Position numbers and translations under genes: made by a program. Positions 1-11,871 of a stretch of DNA of 64,000 bases are shown one piece after another. This stretch comes from Punica granatum (Eukaryota; Streptophyta; Magnoliopsida; Myrtales; Lythraceae). The stretch lies in NCBI RefSeq assembly GCF_007655135.1, contig NC_045129.1:8060001-8124000 (forward strand), written 5' to 3'. Position 1 is the stretch's first letter; the number at the start of each line of letters is the position of its first letter. The notes under the pieces were generated by a model. It made no database searches, was not told the DNA's origin, and saw only the letters and a program-made list of their open reading frames with translations.

Positions 1-1241
1 GCGAAAATCCATTAATCATCAACCCTAATTGGCTACCTAAAGCGATAGGTTATATTCCTATCCCTCACACAAATAGTCGGTTTTCCAACTCAAATTAAAC
101 TTAGCCTATCTGATACATGGCTTAACCTAGAATCTTTTTCCGAACTCATCTAGATTTCCTAATCGAATTAATTGGTGATCAAGCAATTAATTGCATTAAG
201 AATAAGATAGAATAAGCAATTCAATTAAATTCAATAGATATAAAGAAAAGAATTCGCAATTCTATATAAAAGTATTGGGTTCCATTAAAGCCCTAGATAA
301 AGGAATTTAGCTCATGATCGTAACGCTAAACATCAAATTCCTAGAAGAAAACATAAACATGATAACAAGGATTGGAAGAGAACCGATAAATAATGATATA
401 GTTGGTCTTCCAACTCGAACCACGGTCACCACGATCTTGATCTCCACCACCTCTTGTTCCCAAATGTCATGTTCTCTTCCTCCTCTTTGTGTGAATGAAT
501 GTTGAACACTCTTTTTCTAGGTTAAACGTCCAAAAGGCCATTCCTAAAATCCATGAAAATCTCTCTCCATGAAAAGATATTGTTTCCTAATTTAAACTAC
601 CTAAATAAGATTCTTTTATCTCTAGAAATATTATAACTCTCTAATTAAAAATGGTTAAATATATCTCCACTATTAACCTCCTCTCAAAACCCTTAATATC
701 GAGAAAAATCTCGAACTAAGCAAGAAAGTGTCGGAGTGAGCTGATTTGAAGGGCTGCAGCCCTCTAATTTTGCAGTTGGGGTCGTCCGAGTCCGTAATTT
801 CTGTCGCATAGTGAATTTCTTTGATCATATCTTCCTCGTTTGAACTCCAACTGACAAACCGTTTGAACCGCCATGCTCCTAACTCGATAAGCTTTCCATT
901 AATATGTAATTTGCATAATTTAGCTCCAGTTTAACATGTTAAAAATACCGAAAACTTAGAGGCTACAATCGATATTCATGAACTAACTCCCAAAATACCT
1001 AAAAATACCAAAAAGCACTTAAAACTCTAAAATCCTACCAAAACACAAGTGAATGCTAAATTAAACTATAACCTACTAAACTAATATAAACTCGAGAATC
1101 TAACTCCAAATAAACTCATAAAAAGTACCGAATAACTCTATTTTTACAAAGTCGACACATATGCTGTTCTATCCTAAATAGGAAAAATCAAAATGTCTAA
1201 TTGTTTTGCCACGAGAAACTGTCCATTTTGAGCCCTCATCA
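1..1241. repeat. LTR-like dispersed repeat, partial (copy 1)
   Basis: Non-coding, AT-rich sequence matching 39937-41191. The other copy begins near 39548 with TGATAAAATAG and a cgcaagtgcacg motif, which I associate with plant retrotransposon terminal repeats. Both copies end with a ccctcrtca motif. I could not show a target site duplication, so the boundaries and the solo-LTR reading are tentative. The short frame at 314-505 is not supported as a gene. Confidence 0.4.
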
Positions 1242-1294
1242 ATTTGAATTTCTTCTTCGAATTAGACTAGGCCAGAGAATTACGTATGTACCTT

Positions 1295-1600
1295 TATTTG
1301 GTAATGGAGTTTAACTCCACTGCAACTCTACTGTACTCCATTTGTTTTCAAATTTAACAACATAATTATTACTCTTCTGTCTTTTTTTCTCATTTAATAA
1401 TAAATTTTCACACATATTTTTTTAATCATTATTACAATAAATTTTTTAATAATAAATTCCCCGCTCTACTTCATTCTTCGATCAATTCAACAACATAATA
1501 AATCATTTTTTATTTTTTCTTCTATTTAATAATAAATTCTCACACATACTTTTTCCTAACATGATTGCAACCCGTTAATATTTGTAATGATTACCAAACG
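1295..1600. mobile_element. MITE-like element (copy 1)
   Basis: About 305 bp, AT-rich, no ORF. It is bounded by inverted ends: TTTGGTAATG at the left and ATTACCAAACG at the right. The interior repeats taataataaatt and tcaacaacataat motifs. The duplicated copy is at 41235-41531, with a degraded right end. Related AT-rich sequence with taataataaatt-type motifs occurs near 47.5 kb and 53.2-53.9 kb. Confidence 0.55.
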
Positions 1601-1612
1601 CCAACTAAAACT

Positions 1613-1794
1613 AATGTTTATATATAATATAATGCATATATATATATATACACACACCTCTTGTTTAATCAATGGGCAGGGATTCTTGAAAAAGGGCTGT
1701 CCAATGGAATAGCTTCCTCGACAAAATCCCCGCACTTGCTACCATTTTTTGCAACTTATTTATATGAGCAATTAATTCATGGTCAAAGTGCATA

Positions 1795-1835
<41 letters not shown>

Positions 1836-3171
1836 GTCAAAGAGAAGTTTTCCAAAAGCCACCAAATTCTAGAGTTCCCCACTACTCTTCTTTGTCTCAT
1901 AAAATAATCGTCCTTGACGGGAGAAAAGGATCTCAAACTTGACATTAATTTTACCATATTTGTGCAAAGTATATATCTAAATCTCATTATACGAAATAGC
2001 ACATAATAAAAAAAACAGAGAATTCAATTAATTATGTCTTTTGTAAAATGTTAGCACATCAGTTGAGTTCTTTATCGAATCCATATAGTTTCACCTCAAT
2101 CATGTCGGTTCAACAAAAACTCAAAGTGAAGTACCTGATTAGCCCGAGAACGGAATTCTCTTGGCCTTTTTCTGAAATCTCCAATTAAAATGGAAAATAT
2201 CGCTTTTTTGGCGTGGAAAAAAAAGTCATTATTTCTCAAAAAAAGACAAAGATTCTTCCTGAAAAGGATCCATGTGGTTGGCTCCTGGGACATGGGGAAG
2301 ATTCCTGCCTGCAAGTGCAACCTCCTCCCACTTTTCTTATAAAATTACTCAAAAAACAAAAAGAACCTAAAGATATCCTAAAACTATTTCAAAAAAAAAA
2401 CACAAAAGAGAGAGAAAAGCATTATATTGATTAACAAGTGTAGTAATCGATCTAGAAATATTGTCTACTTGAGTACCGTATGATGAACAAGAAATAGCCA
2501 AATACTTTTTCCTACATGATTCCAAAGCTCAATAGTGTGCACTAGGAGTTTTGTTAATGGACAATTAGGAAAGTGCCAAGCGCCTTGCTGGTAATGTTCT
2601 TGCCCGACAGAATCTGTTGGAAGTATGTGTAGAATCTTATAGTTTATATACACACACACACACGAGCAAATCCGTGCCACGCATAGAAGGCGTATATTTG
2701 TATGAAATTACATTCATGTAGGTTATTAAGGAATTAATTTAAAGAAAGAACCAAAAAATTATTCAACCAAGGAAAAGATAACTATTGGTGTCTCGTAGGT
2801 TTTCAATATTAAGGAGCCAAGGACGAAGAAAAAAATTGAAGAAAGTTGAAATCAGGAGGATAGGAAAGACAGTTGAAAGAAAATAACAATGTCGAAGAGA
2901 AGGGGAAGAGAGAGGAAATTTACCCTTATGTTTCTTTTAATGGTTATAGTTAGTTAAATTATATATTGCAGATTCTACCACAATTCAACCTAAGTTTAAA
3001 ACAAAACGAAGAGTAAAAAGAAAGAAGCCTTTCGGCTTTTTATAATAATAATAGAGAAGGGATACAACTATGTAAGTGTACTATATTAAGCTTTTGCCCT
3101 AGGCCAAACACTGATTCAACCTAAGTTCGGACTATGAGAAAGATCTCTCATAATTAAGTCCAGATTTTAAT
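1613..3171. other. Duplicated non-coding stretch, no gene recognised
   Basis: Matches 41540-43160 in copy 2. It contains a TA/TG dinucleotide run (1794-1834), a short CA run near 2649-2663 and AT-rich text. Short frames here are not conserved as protein between the two copies, so I call no gene. Confidence 0.6.
1794..1834. repeat. TA/TG dinucleotide microsatellite
   Basis: A TA run followed directly by a TG run. In the duplicated copy near 41710-41740 the tract is mostly TA, so it has changed since the duplication. Confidence 0.9.
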
Positions 3172-3176
3172 AGATG
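3172..3176. repeat. Target site duplication, left (AGATG)
   Basis: AGATG immediately before the TGTGCGCACC start of the 5147-bp element and repeated at 8324-8328. The empty site in copy 2 (near 43160) has a single similar site reading agacg before tatgattgg. Confidence 0.88.
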
Positions 3177-5904
3177 TGTGCGCACCCGAATTTAATCTCG
3201 TCGGGGCACGCATGCGCGATGCCTATGCAACGCGGCTTGGGAGTGTCCACCTTTCCGGGGACGCGCGACGGACACGCGTGAGAAGGAGTCGCCACTTACT
3301 GTTTACGACCCGTAGGTCGAGGGCCGTTGAGTCGCCCGGGTCTAGGGGTATGGGGTACACCTAAATGCTAAGACAATGGTCATGCGGAACCGAAAATTCC
3401 GAATTCGGGGGTTCTATTACGTGCGGGCCTATATCCCGCACGCTCTTTCGGTACTCTAGCTTGCTAGGCTTGCCGTTTTGTTTATTTACTGCGTGATTTA
3501 GGGTTGCACTTGACTCGCCCGTTTTGACACCGTAAAGTCGATGAATTGATCAAGTTGGGCCAAGAATCCGAAAGATGAGTAGGCTTGTGCGTCGAGGAAT
3601 CGCTTCACTATCTTAGCGTTACAGTTCATCGAACCGTGATGGTCGATTCCCTGCGCGAACCGAAACCACGAGTATTCGAGCTTACTCACCTCTTGGTAAC
3701 AATAGACCGACTTGGCCGGTTCGACACTCGGACCTCTCGCTTGCCGATCAGGGATCCTTACAAATGAATGAGTGAGTGTACAGATAAAATCCTCGCAATG
3801 TTCTCTCGAATAATTGCAAAGTGTAACCGAATAAGTAAATGGATCCCGATCGGTTTGCATTGGGCCAATATTTCGCTCTGGCTCACCGCGTATCTTGAAT
3901 GACCGACAAACAAATTAAGACAACGCGGGCTCAAAGAGCCGGGGGTCGGGTCTAATCGAATCGACGGTTTGCAGGAGAACCGATTAGTTCCCACTGCAAC
4001 CGTTGGACCGATTGAGCTCCCGGGTGATATTTAAACACATTTCACGCATCCAATCCAAATTGCCTTCCACATAGGCCATGTTTGGAGCGCGATGGTGACT
4101 CGAGGCTAGATCCCATTCCGCACTCGGGTTGCACGCGCTCAGTGAATTAGGAGGCATTAGACCTCGTGTTTGGTGATTTGGGGCGTTGGACCCCGTGCGA
4201 CACGTAACTTATGGGCTCGGACCCAAATCTCAACAAATCAGTAAAAGACAATGGAAAACAGAAGAAAACTGATAAAACTGATGAAATACAAACAACAACT
4301 GATAAGTATCGGTGAATACAGATAAGTTGTGTATTAGGCCGAATGTACGTGATTTAATCAGTTATTAACCGGGGTTGGTTAGCAAACAATGTATCTAACC
4401 TAGGCAAACATAGATGGTAGATTAGAATAGGGTTCTAAGCAAATTACATGTGTATGTTTGTTTTAAGACTCTTATTCAATGAGGTGACACTGCGGTTTCA
4501 CCGAATTAGCCAAACTCGTGTTTTGACTCTAGATTGGAATCTATCATTCCGCTTATCCATTATCTAATGTTTGATTAAGCCAAATGCATGATTAATCCGG
4601 TTTTTCGTGTTTTGTAACTGAAATAAAATGTTCACCACCGAATCTACGATAGGAAGATAAAAACACCGAAAGTGAACGGAATGGGCCGTGTGAATGAAAC
4701 TCGCACCCGAACGGGTTGCCCTTTTCGTTCATAGATCGAAGTGTTTCCAACTCCCTAACGCCTAGGGTATCGGTGAATCACGGAATGACGATTATGCCCT
4801 TGGATGATAAAATTGCGATGTTCATGTATAAATTGAAGATCGCGTCACACGAAGAAGTCTAAGAAGGACTCGCGCGTCTTGACTCGAGCCGCCTCAAATC
4901 GGGCCCGGACTCGAATCATAGCACGCGAGTACTCGTTAGACGTCTATTCTATTCGTGTTACACGTCTCGGTGTTTTGAAATTGTGATCTTTTAAGGAAAA
5001 GAGCATTACCGCCGTTCCGTGAACCATCGATGCGTTTACGAATTAGTGATCGATTAATCCAATTATTTAGTCCAAGTGATTTAATTAGCCGAATGATACG
5101 TCCCGTTTCTCCCATTCGTGAAATTATTCGGTGACGGTGACCTTGTGTTATGGGTATTATGGATTTAACGACCAATGGTCCGAAGTCTACACGTCTATCA
5201 TGTGATTATCACATAGCCAATGATAAAACACGAACATCAATACACACAATTCCAAGGGATGATTCCGATCGTATCTTACATGCATGATACGTCAAACACG
5301 ATAATAACACACGTTTTAATCACATCGATGCCGCCATGGTCATAATCACGCAAAAGAGCATACAAACACGCACGAACAAAATATTTAAACGGAATCAATA
5401 AAACGGCATCGACTCAAGTGATAACGAAACGGATAAAACACGGGAATCGGCCCATCTCGAGGCAAAAGAGAGCCTCCCGGACTTGTGTGGTCCAAGGAAC
5501 CTCTCGGCCGTATTCCATCAAGAATGACCGGGATCTTACGTGGCTCACACGGGTTGGAATGATCTCTTCGGCCTCGATTTGGATCTTTTCCTATCATGGC
5601 ACATGAGTTTATGCATCATACGGATATGATATGAGCACATAAATGGAATATGATGGACGTACGTGCATGGAAATGCATGAGGAAGTCCGGATCTAGAAGA
5701 AAAATAGCAACTTTGATGCTTTCCGGTTTATAAATCACATTAACACTTCATAACAAGCAAACATCGAGGATCCTAGCTTCTCTAAGTCGCAGAGGAATGT
5801 TACCTAGCCTCGGAACACGAGGAAAGAGTCGGAGAAGTGGCAAAGGGAGTCGGGAGACTCGGTTGGAACGAACAGACCCGAACCGATGCAGTCGGGTCGA
5901 CTGG

Positions 5905-6470
5905 CAGACCCGACTGGCAGTCTGGCTTGTCGAGGCTGTACTGGTTGATCGGGATGGAATTTTCGCACGGGGCCAGTTGCGTTGGATTCCCAAAAGACTA
6001 AAGATCGCGCCTGTGGTGGTTTCGGGAGGAGAGCATGCGTAGATTTTCTGGAAATCAAAAACAAATTCAGGTCAGTAAAAAAAAAGGACAAACCCGACTG
6101 GCACCCGATGAAGAAACGGCTCCACAGGAGGCTCCTGGTGGTCTTTTGATGCAAGGTCTGTGGCATTGGATTCCTAACTGACTGAGGATCACGGTGATAG
6201 GTGGCTCGTAGCGAGATTCAAGCTGAGCTAACCTGTACGTTCCTGCGAAGTTCGGGTTAGAAAAGAAAACCAGAGGAACAGACCCGACTGGCACCCGATG
6301 AAGAAACGACTCTACGGGAGGCTCCCGGTGGTCTTTTGATGCAAGGTCGGTGGAATTGGATTTCTAACTGAGTGAGGATCATACCTGCAGTGGTTTCATG
6401 AGGATTAGAAATGTCTATTTTCCTGAAAGATGCAAAGAAAACCGGTAAAAAACTGGAAAAATCTGTCAAG
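5905..6470 (+). repeat. Degenerate ~190-bp tandem repeat inside the long LTR
   Basis: The phrase cccgactggcacccgatgaa occurs at 6093 and 6283, followed in both by a near-identical stretch ending ctaactga(c/g)tgaggatca. A more diverged third unit starts near 5915. A second short internal repeat (atgtgggatatgaagtttgg) lies at 6735 and 6901. Confidence 0.75.
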
Positions 6471-7345
6471 GGAGAATAGAGGGAAACGGCGGTGGTGCAC
6501 GGTTGGATGGCTCTCGGCACGCAACCACCTCGTCACGGGAGAGAGTGAGGGTTGTAAGGAACCCCTAAAAGTGATGGCACGACTCGCCATAGTCGTGAGG
6601 TAGTGGAAATGTCGAGGAAGCCCGGGAAGCCGTGAAACACCTACGAAACCCGGTTCTGGACAGAGCTGGTTCGGGCTGCTGGGAGCTTCAAATCGCAAAA
6701 CTAACACCGGAAATGGACTCGGGAGGTCGAAAACATGTGGGATATGAAGTTTGGTTGAGTTTGCTTAAGTCAAGAGGGAAGAACTCGCTTAGAAACCGGG
6801 AAAACGCTTAAGGGACTGTTTCTGGACAGAGCTGGAACGAGGTGCTGGGAGCTTCAAATGAAAATTCTAAGGTCGAAAATGGACTTAGGAGGTCGAAAAC
6901 ATGTGGGATATGAAGTTTGGTCAAGTTTGGTTCGGGTTGAGTGGCGGTCGCCGGAAAACGGTTGAATTTTCGGACAATTTTGCCTTGTAACCGGGCTGAG
7001 GTGAGGCTATGCGATTTTTATGAAAAATGCTGAACTCTAAGGGGCTTGAGAGGATTTCCTAGAGTGAGAGAGCTTGAGAGAGAATGTATAGTGAGTTGTG
7101 ATTAAATTAATGATGCAATGGGCTTATAAAAGAAGACTTAATGGCTTGTTTAGTGAAAACTAAGTGCAATTAATGAGTGCTTAGGGATTCCGAATTTTGG
7201 AGGGAAGATTAGGGTGGGGAAGCTGTCTTGAAAAGTTGATGGGAGGTGATGGATGGAAGAAGAGAAGTGATGGGATGTAAGAGATATTTTGAAATGGGTG
7301 GTGGAGGCTCATTTGGCTTGTCTTTAGAGGAGAGCCATGGCTCGT

Positions 7346-7383
7346 GGCTTGGCTCGGCTCGGCTCGGCTCGGCTTGGCTAGCT
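7346..7383. repeat. Short CTCGG/GGCTC tandem repeat in the long LTR
   Basis: Consecutive ggctc/ggctt pentamers inside the element. It has no counterpart in copy 2 because the whole element is absent there. Confidence 0.7.
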
Positions 7384-8323
7384 CAAGGGTCCTACTTGAT
7401 TAGGAAGAAAGCCAGAAGAAGCTCGGGGCTTGATTGATCACGCATTCCATTTCCGTGGTTCGCTTGAACGACGAATTGTCGATGTACACGCGAATGCGAT
7501 TTTAATGAGCATAATATTGACATGCTTCGTGTAAGTAAATGCTCGGGTAGCCCGGGGACTCAAAAGCCGGTTTCGCTCCGTTTGGATAATCAGAGTGAAG
7601 TTTTCCGTTTCTGTTGCTCGTTCGTGCCTCTGCATGCTGTACTGCTCGTGTCGGCGTGCTTTGTACTTTGGGCAGAACGGTTTACTTGTTGGCCTCGGTT
7701 GGAGATCGATATCCGAAAGCGTCCTAGGAATCCGCGAATGGGGCTTTCTCAGTGTTTCCCGAGTGTTCTGATGTGTTCGGAGACCACTGTGAACTTCGTT
7801 TGTCAAAAACGAGTCCCGAAGGCTTGTCGGGAGGCATTCGTGACCATTGAAATGTCACTCGGGAGATCGGTATGACTTGCTTGGTCAGAACCGAAATGAT
7901 TTCCTAGCCCCTGGAGGTTGTTAGGAGTGGGTGGTGCGAAACTCGGACGTCAACATTTGCTCGAGTGAGCTCGAAGCGCGAGATTCCGCTTGAAAGGGCC
8001 CCTTTTGTTGCCGGAATAGTACTCGGGAAACCTAAATGGATTGTGCAATGCGATCAGGGTTCGTTTTCCCAGGCCTTGAGGTTCTCGGGATTGGTTGGCG
8101 AGAATTTCGTGCACCGACGGTTCATTTAAAGGGTCTCTAGCCACGTTTCTATGCAAAAAGGGGCCTTTTCTCCTCTGCCTTTCTCGGTGGACCATGCTTT
8201 TCTTCCGCGATCCATGACTCTGTGCCCGCCTATTTGCCTCCGGTTTCCCGATGGTGAATAGTGTCCCGAGCTTTGGTCGGAAGTCCTCCGTTGGAGCCAG
8301 TGGACCAAAATGGGGTGCTGACA

Positions 8324-8328
8324 AGATG
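8324..8328. repeat. Target site duplication, right (AGATG)
   Basis: Second AGATG, directly after the terminal CTGACA of the 5147-bp element and before tatgattgattatgg, which resumes homology with copy 2. Confidence 0.88.
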
Positions 8329-8926
8329 TATGATTGATTATGGATGTTAAACATTGGGGAGCAGTTGTGATTCATAATTTGTTTAAAATCATCCTCACGA
8401 TGTACCGTGGACGATTACAACTAATCATCAACCGTAGCTAAGAGTGATTACTGTTGGAACTCAAACAGCGGGCGCAAGTTTGACTTATAAAGAATGAAGC
8501 TAGTCACAGTCGGTGAAATGAGACATGCTTGATGTTGAGTCAAGTTGTGCCGTGTGATCACGGCCATCTAATGTTGGGATTGCTCAAAGTCAAGCCTGCC
8601 GAATACCTCAAGACTTAGACTGAAGCGAACCCACAAATTGCTCACGGCAGGTGAACCCAATTGATTCCGTACATTGCTTCAAACCCTTTGACAGTCTTGT
8701 ATACAACAAACGGAAGGAGAGTACAAAGGCGTATACACTTCAACAAGCCGTTGATCGAGAAATAACCTTTGACCAAACCTCAACAAGGAGTTGAATGATG
8801 GGAGTAAGCTTGCAAAAACTGGAACCAAATCTTCACTTGAGCTGGTGGTGTTAGTTGTCTGGTCTCGAGTATGTACACGGGATTCACAAAGCAAAGTCTG
8901 CATAGCGGCTATCAACTTCCATTAAA
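8329..8926. other. 3' flank of sulfotransferase pseudogene, non-coding
   Basis: Matches 43166-44071, except that 309 bp of copy 2 (43510-43818) are missing here. The junction at about 8670 shows the tetramer TACA, which is present at both ends of the missing segment in copy 2. No gene seen. Confidence 0.7.
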
Positions 8927-10950
8927 TTAATAGTCTGGGTTGTTGATGAATCCTCGGAGGCAGCCCCGTTAAGGGATCAGTGGACTTCATCCCAGTTTGA
9001 GATGAGGTCCGACAACGGCCCCTTATGGATTTTCACTTGGCGGGTTGTCAGTTCCCTCACTGGAACCTTAAGAAACTCTAGGACTTCTTTTAGCTTCTGC
9101 AACACGACATGTAAAATCGCATTCGTGATCATGCATCCAGAACAAAGAAAAGAAAAGTACACCTCTCAGTTTTGTAGCCACTTACATTTTCGTCCTTGAC
9201 AATGTCCTCATAATAGAGAACAATGTGTCTTGTGCTGTTGAAATAGGTCAATGCCCTTGCAACCGTTTCTTCCATTTCCTTGAGATCATTCATCAGTGAC
9301 GTTGAATTGATCCCAGGCTTGTACGTGGAAAGCATACTCGCCTACAACATAACAGTGCCCAGGAAACACTTAAGGATAAAATGCCAAGTATGGTGCTTGA
9401 GTGAGTGAAGACATCAGAAGGGGGGGAGAGGGACCTCTTCTTCACCATGAACATGGGATTTGTGAGTCCCATTCAATAGCTTTGCGTAACGATCATAGGA
9501 GTTCGCTAGCACTGAAACCATGCGGCGCAATGGGTTTCTTCGGAGTAGAAATATCGCCGAAACACCTCTCCGATTGAAGTACTCCACTATCTCTTTGTGG
9601 TGCTGAATCAATCCCTACATCCAGTCATTGGAAATATCAGTTTCTAAAAGAGGAAAAATTTCTTGCCAGGTTCCGTTCGGAAGAATAAAAAGATCTCTGA
9701 ATATTAGTGAGCACAAAAAATGCAATCATTTCTTGCAGTGACTCCATCTAATTCAATAGTTGTTCCTTCCCCCCAAGCACGACCTTAGAGGAATCCTTGT
9801 GAGAATTATCAGTGCAAGAGCTGAATGGCCCGTTTCCGGCAGACCAGGAAGTCAAAGCAATAGCATGAACCAGTGAGTTGCGGATTATTCCATTCTTTTC
9901 CCAACTAATGAATGCAAGTACCTTCTTATCAAAACAGAAAGTAAGCATATATGCCTAATCAATCTTACAAGACCTGAAAAGGACCAACAAGCAAAAGCTC
10001 TGAGGAAAAGATATCGAACCATTAAAGAGATCTTCATTAACAAAGAGAATGAATAACTGATTGAACATCCACTTGAAACCGACCGCAGCAGAGCACTCGT
10101 TCTTTGAAGCACTACTGAACCAGTCCAAGTTGTAAACTTTGTCAAGAGTCTGCATGATCGATGAAATATTTTTTTCCCCTTTCCAGAGAAGAAAATATCT
10201 TACCATTAGAGCGTAGGTTCATGTGACTGTTTAAGAGCACCTCAAACCACCCACTACCCGATCTTTGCATGGATAATATCGCAAAGAATCGCACGGGATT
10301 TTGAGCACATTCAGACCTAATAACATTCCAAAGAGCAAAAGTCAGACAAAGTTCTACAGTATATATACACAAATATCATGTGGTCTATTTGGTTGTGGAC
10401 GACTTTCCCAGATGTCCAACTTCCTTACTTCAAAAGACAGAAAACAAGATAAAGAACCTCAGATTGCACCTCAAAAAGATTCATTTTTCTCAACCAAACG
10501 ACGAAATTTTGTCTTTGTTCTCCGGAGCCATTGAAGAAAAAAGAACGGCAATAGAGCACGTGACATAATTTGCATGTTGCAGATCGACTCATCCCACATG
10601 CCGAAAAGCATCAAATTTGTTTCCAAAAAATCAAATTCTTTCTGCATATCAGCCTTAAGAAGAAAGAGAAGATCTTTACAGTAAGGAAGTGTCAGACCCA
10701 TCTCCATTTCAAGTAAGATGGTCCCAAACCAAAAGAAGCTGAAGCAAAAGAGCCAAAAAAAAAACCTATTCCACCATTAAAGAAGTGCCAACTCAACTGA
10801 GAATAACAAAGCCTTTACATTAACAACCCGAATTGCAAATTAACGAAATAAATCGAGAGACAGGAGCAAGGCACACGTTTAATCAGCTCAAAGTCATAAG
10901 TCCTTTGGTAAAGGGCTCACCTTGCCGAGGTAATAGACAGCTTCTGCCAT
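8927..10950 (-). pseudogene. Sulfotransferase-like pseudogene (duplicate of 44072-46984)
   Basis: Recognisable exon equivalents on the minus strand are exon 1 10921-10950, exon 3 10057-10316, exon 4 9435-9614, exon 5 9186-9341 and exon 6 8927-9096. The PAPS-binding-like loop SMQRSGSGWFE and the later FLLRRNPLRRMVSVLANSY stretch survive. Four lesions appear against the intact copy. First, exon 2, which encodes the transmembrane anchor, is deleted (884 bp, scar at 10541-10546). Second, a one-base expansion in the T/C run near 10170-10185 shifts the frame in exon 3. Third, the exon 3 donor reads CAG|TT instead of CAG|GT. Fourth, CGA has become TGA at 8977-8979, cutting about 17 residues from the C terminus. 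A protein from this locus would lack both its anchor and an intact catalytic domain. Confidence 0.9.
10541..10546. other. Deletion scar with 6-bp microhomology (AAGAAC)
   Basis: In copy 2 AAGAAC occurs at 45689-45694 and again at 46573-46578. Copy 1 has one AAGAAC with the 884 bp between them missing. This is the pattern left by microhomology-mediated end joining or replication slippage. Confidence 0.88.
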
Positions 10951-11582
10951 TTCCTCTGTGGACTGAAGTCGGGAAAGACTAGAGGAAGAAAAAGGGTGTC
11001 CGAATCTGAGCTCAGATCTCTATTTCTGTAGAGAGAAGCTTCCCGTGCTCTTTCTTTACTGAGTTTCTTGGACTGAAAACAGAGTTCTGAGGAAGAACGG
11101 GTCATAGAGAGAGAGAGAGGGAGAACGAAGGGAAAAGCCGTGGAAGTGAGCATGAGGCTTAAAAAATTGACAATTGTGCCTCGCGGAATTCAAAAAAGAC
11201 AAACCTATGTAGAGAGAGAAACAGAGACAGAGACATAATCAACAAACAATAACAGAGAGAAAGAGAGGGAGAGAGAGTGTTTTGCTGTTTGTTGTTTATT
11301 AGTGATTTATAAATTGTATCTACTCTTTATTGTAAGGATAATAGAAAAAATGAAAAGACAATGTAATGCAGTGATATACGCTCTCGTCCGTTAATCTAGA
11401 TATCTAGTGAGATTGTCTTGAGTCTCATTTGTAAAAAGAAAAAATATTAATAGAAAATCAAGAAGGCGGTCCCACTTTGGCATGGAACTAAAATCCTCCG
11501 CAAACATTAAAATGGAAGGTGGGAGCTTTTTAATTTTTATTTTTCTTCTCAGGAGAAGAAATAAATTTGGACAAAAATATAC
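10951..11582 (-). promoter_or_regulatory. 5' flank of the sulfotransferase pseudogene
   Basis: Homologous to 46985-47530. It holds GA-rich tracts (about 11105-11120 and 11250-11277), which on the minus strand are CT-rich and typical of plant 5' untranslated leaders. No separate gene is seen. Confidence 0.5.
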
Positions 11583-11618
11583 TGTGGATTTGGAAAAAAA
11601 AAGACAATATTCATCGAT

Positions 11619-11661
<43 letters not shown>

Positions 11662-11871
11662 CAAATACACAACAAATTCCATGACATAAGGATTCAATGC
11701 GTTGGAAATGAAAAACGGAACAAGTAACTAAACCTTTTATTACTTGTTTAGGTCACGAGGTATGGAGAGTTATGAAGGAGTTTATATAATAAACATTCAT
11801 ATATAATTCACACATCCGTCGCGCTCCAAAAGAGGCTCTAATAAAAAATAAACCCAGTCAAGGATTTATAT
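11583..11871. other. Intergenic with TA microsatellite (11622-11657)
   Basis: Downstream flank of the CEP-1 gene. It contains a TA run of about 36 bp and otherwise AT-rich text. No gene is recognised. Confidence 0.6.

Larger units (their letters stand above)
3177..8323 (+). mobile_element. Very long solo LTR, probably Tat/Ogre-like Ty3-gypsy (5147 bp)
   Basis: The insert begins TGTGCGCACC and ends GGGTGCTGACA (TG...CA). It is flanked by the 5-bp duplication AGATG and is absent from the otherwise matching copy at 43.16 kb, so both ends are fixed to the base. I see no second copy of its first bases near its right end, no PBS next to an LTR, and no gag or pol ORF. A complete LTR retrotransposon is therefore unlikely, and a solo LTR is the simplest reading. 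The ggagtcgccact motif near 3286 resembles what I recall from Ogre/Tat-type plant LTRs, which can reach about 5 kb. Its base composition is richer in GC than the flanks. ORFs of up to 141 codons inside look incidental. A non-autonomous element without LTRs is the alternative. Confidence 0.72.
1..11582 (+). repeat. Segmental duplication, copy 1 (left edge outside window)
   Basis: This block matches 39937-47994 in the same orientation almost throughout, in both coding and non-coding parts. Copy 1 runs off the left edge of the window. Differences I can see: copy 1 carries the 5147-bp insertion at 3177-8323. It lacks 309 bp (43510-43818) and 884 bp present in copy 2. Copy 2 carries an extra MITE-like insert near 47.53-47.84 kb. 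Similarity stops near 11582, just after a run reading ggacaaaaatatac. The two copies are about 40 kb apart, with the CEP cluster and the virus-like element between them. Confidence 0.93.

Noticed and set aside
3177..8323. Complete non-autonomous LTR element with two LTRs
   Set aside because: The first bases do not recur near the right end, and there is no PBS or polypurine tract next to an internal boundary.
7438..8375. Frames of 117-141 codons near 7.4-8.4 kb
   Set aside because: They lie inside the GC-richer long LTR, overlap each other on both strands and show no motif.
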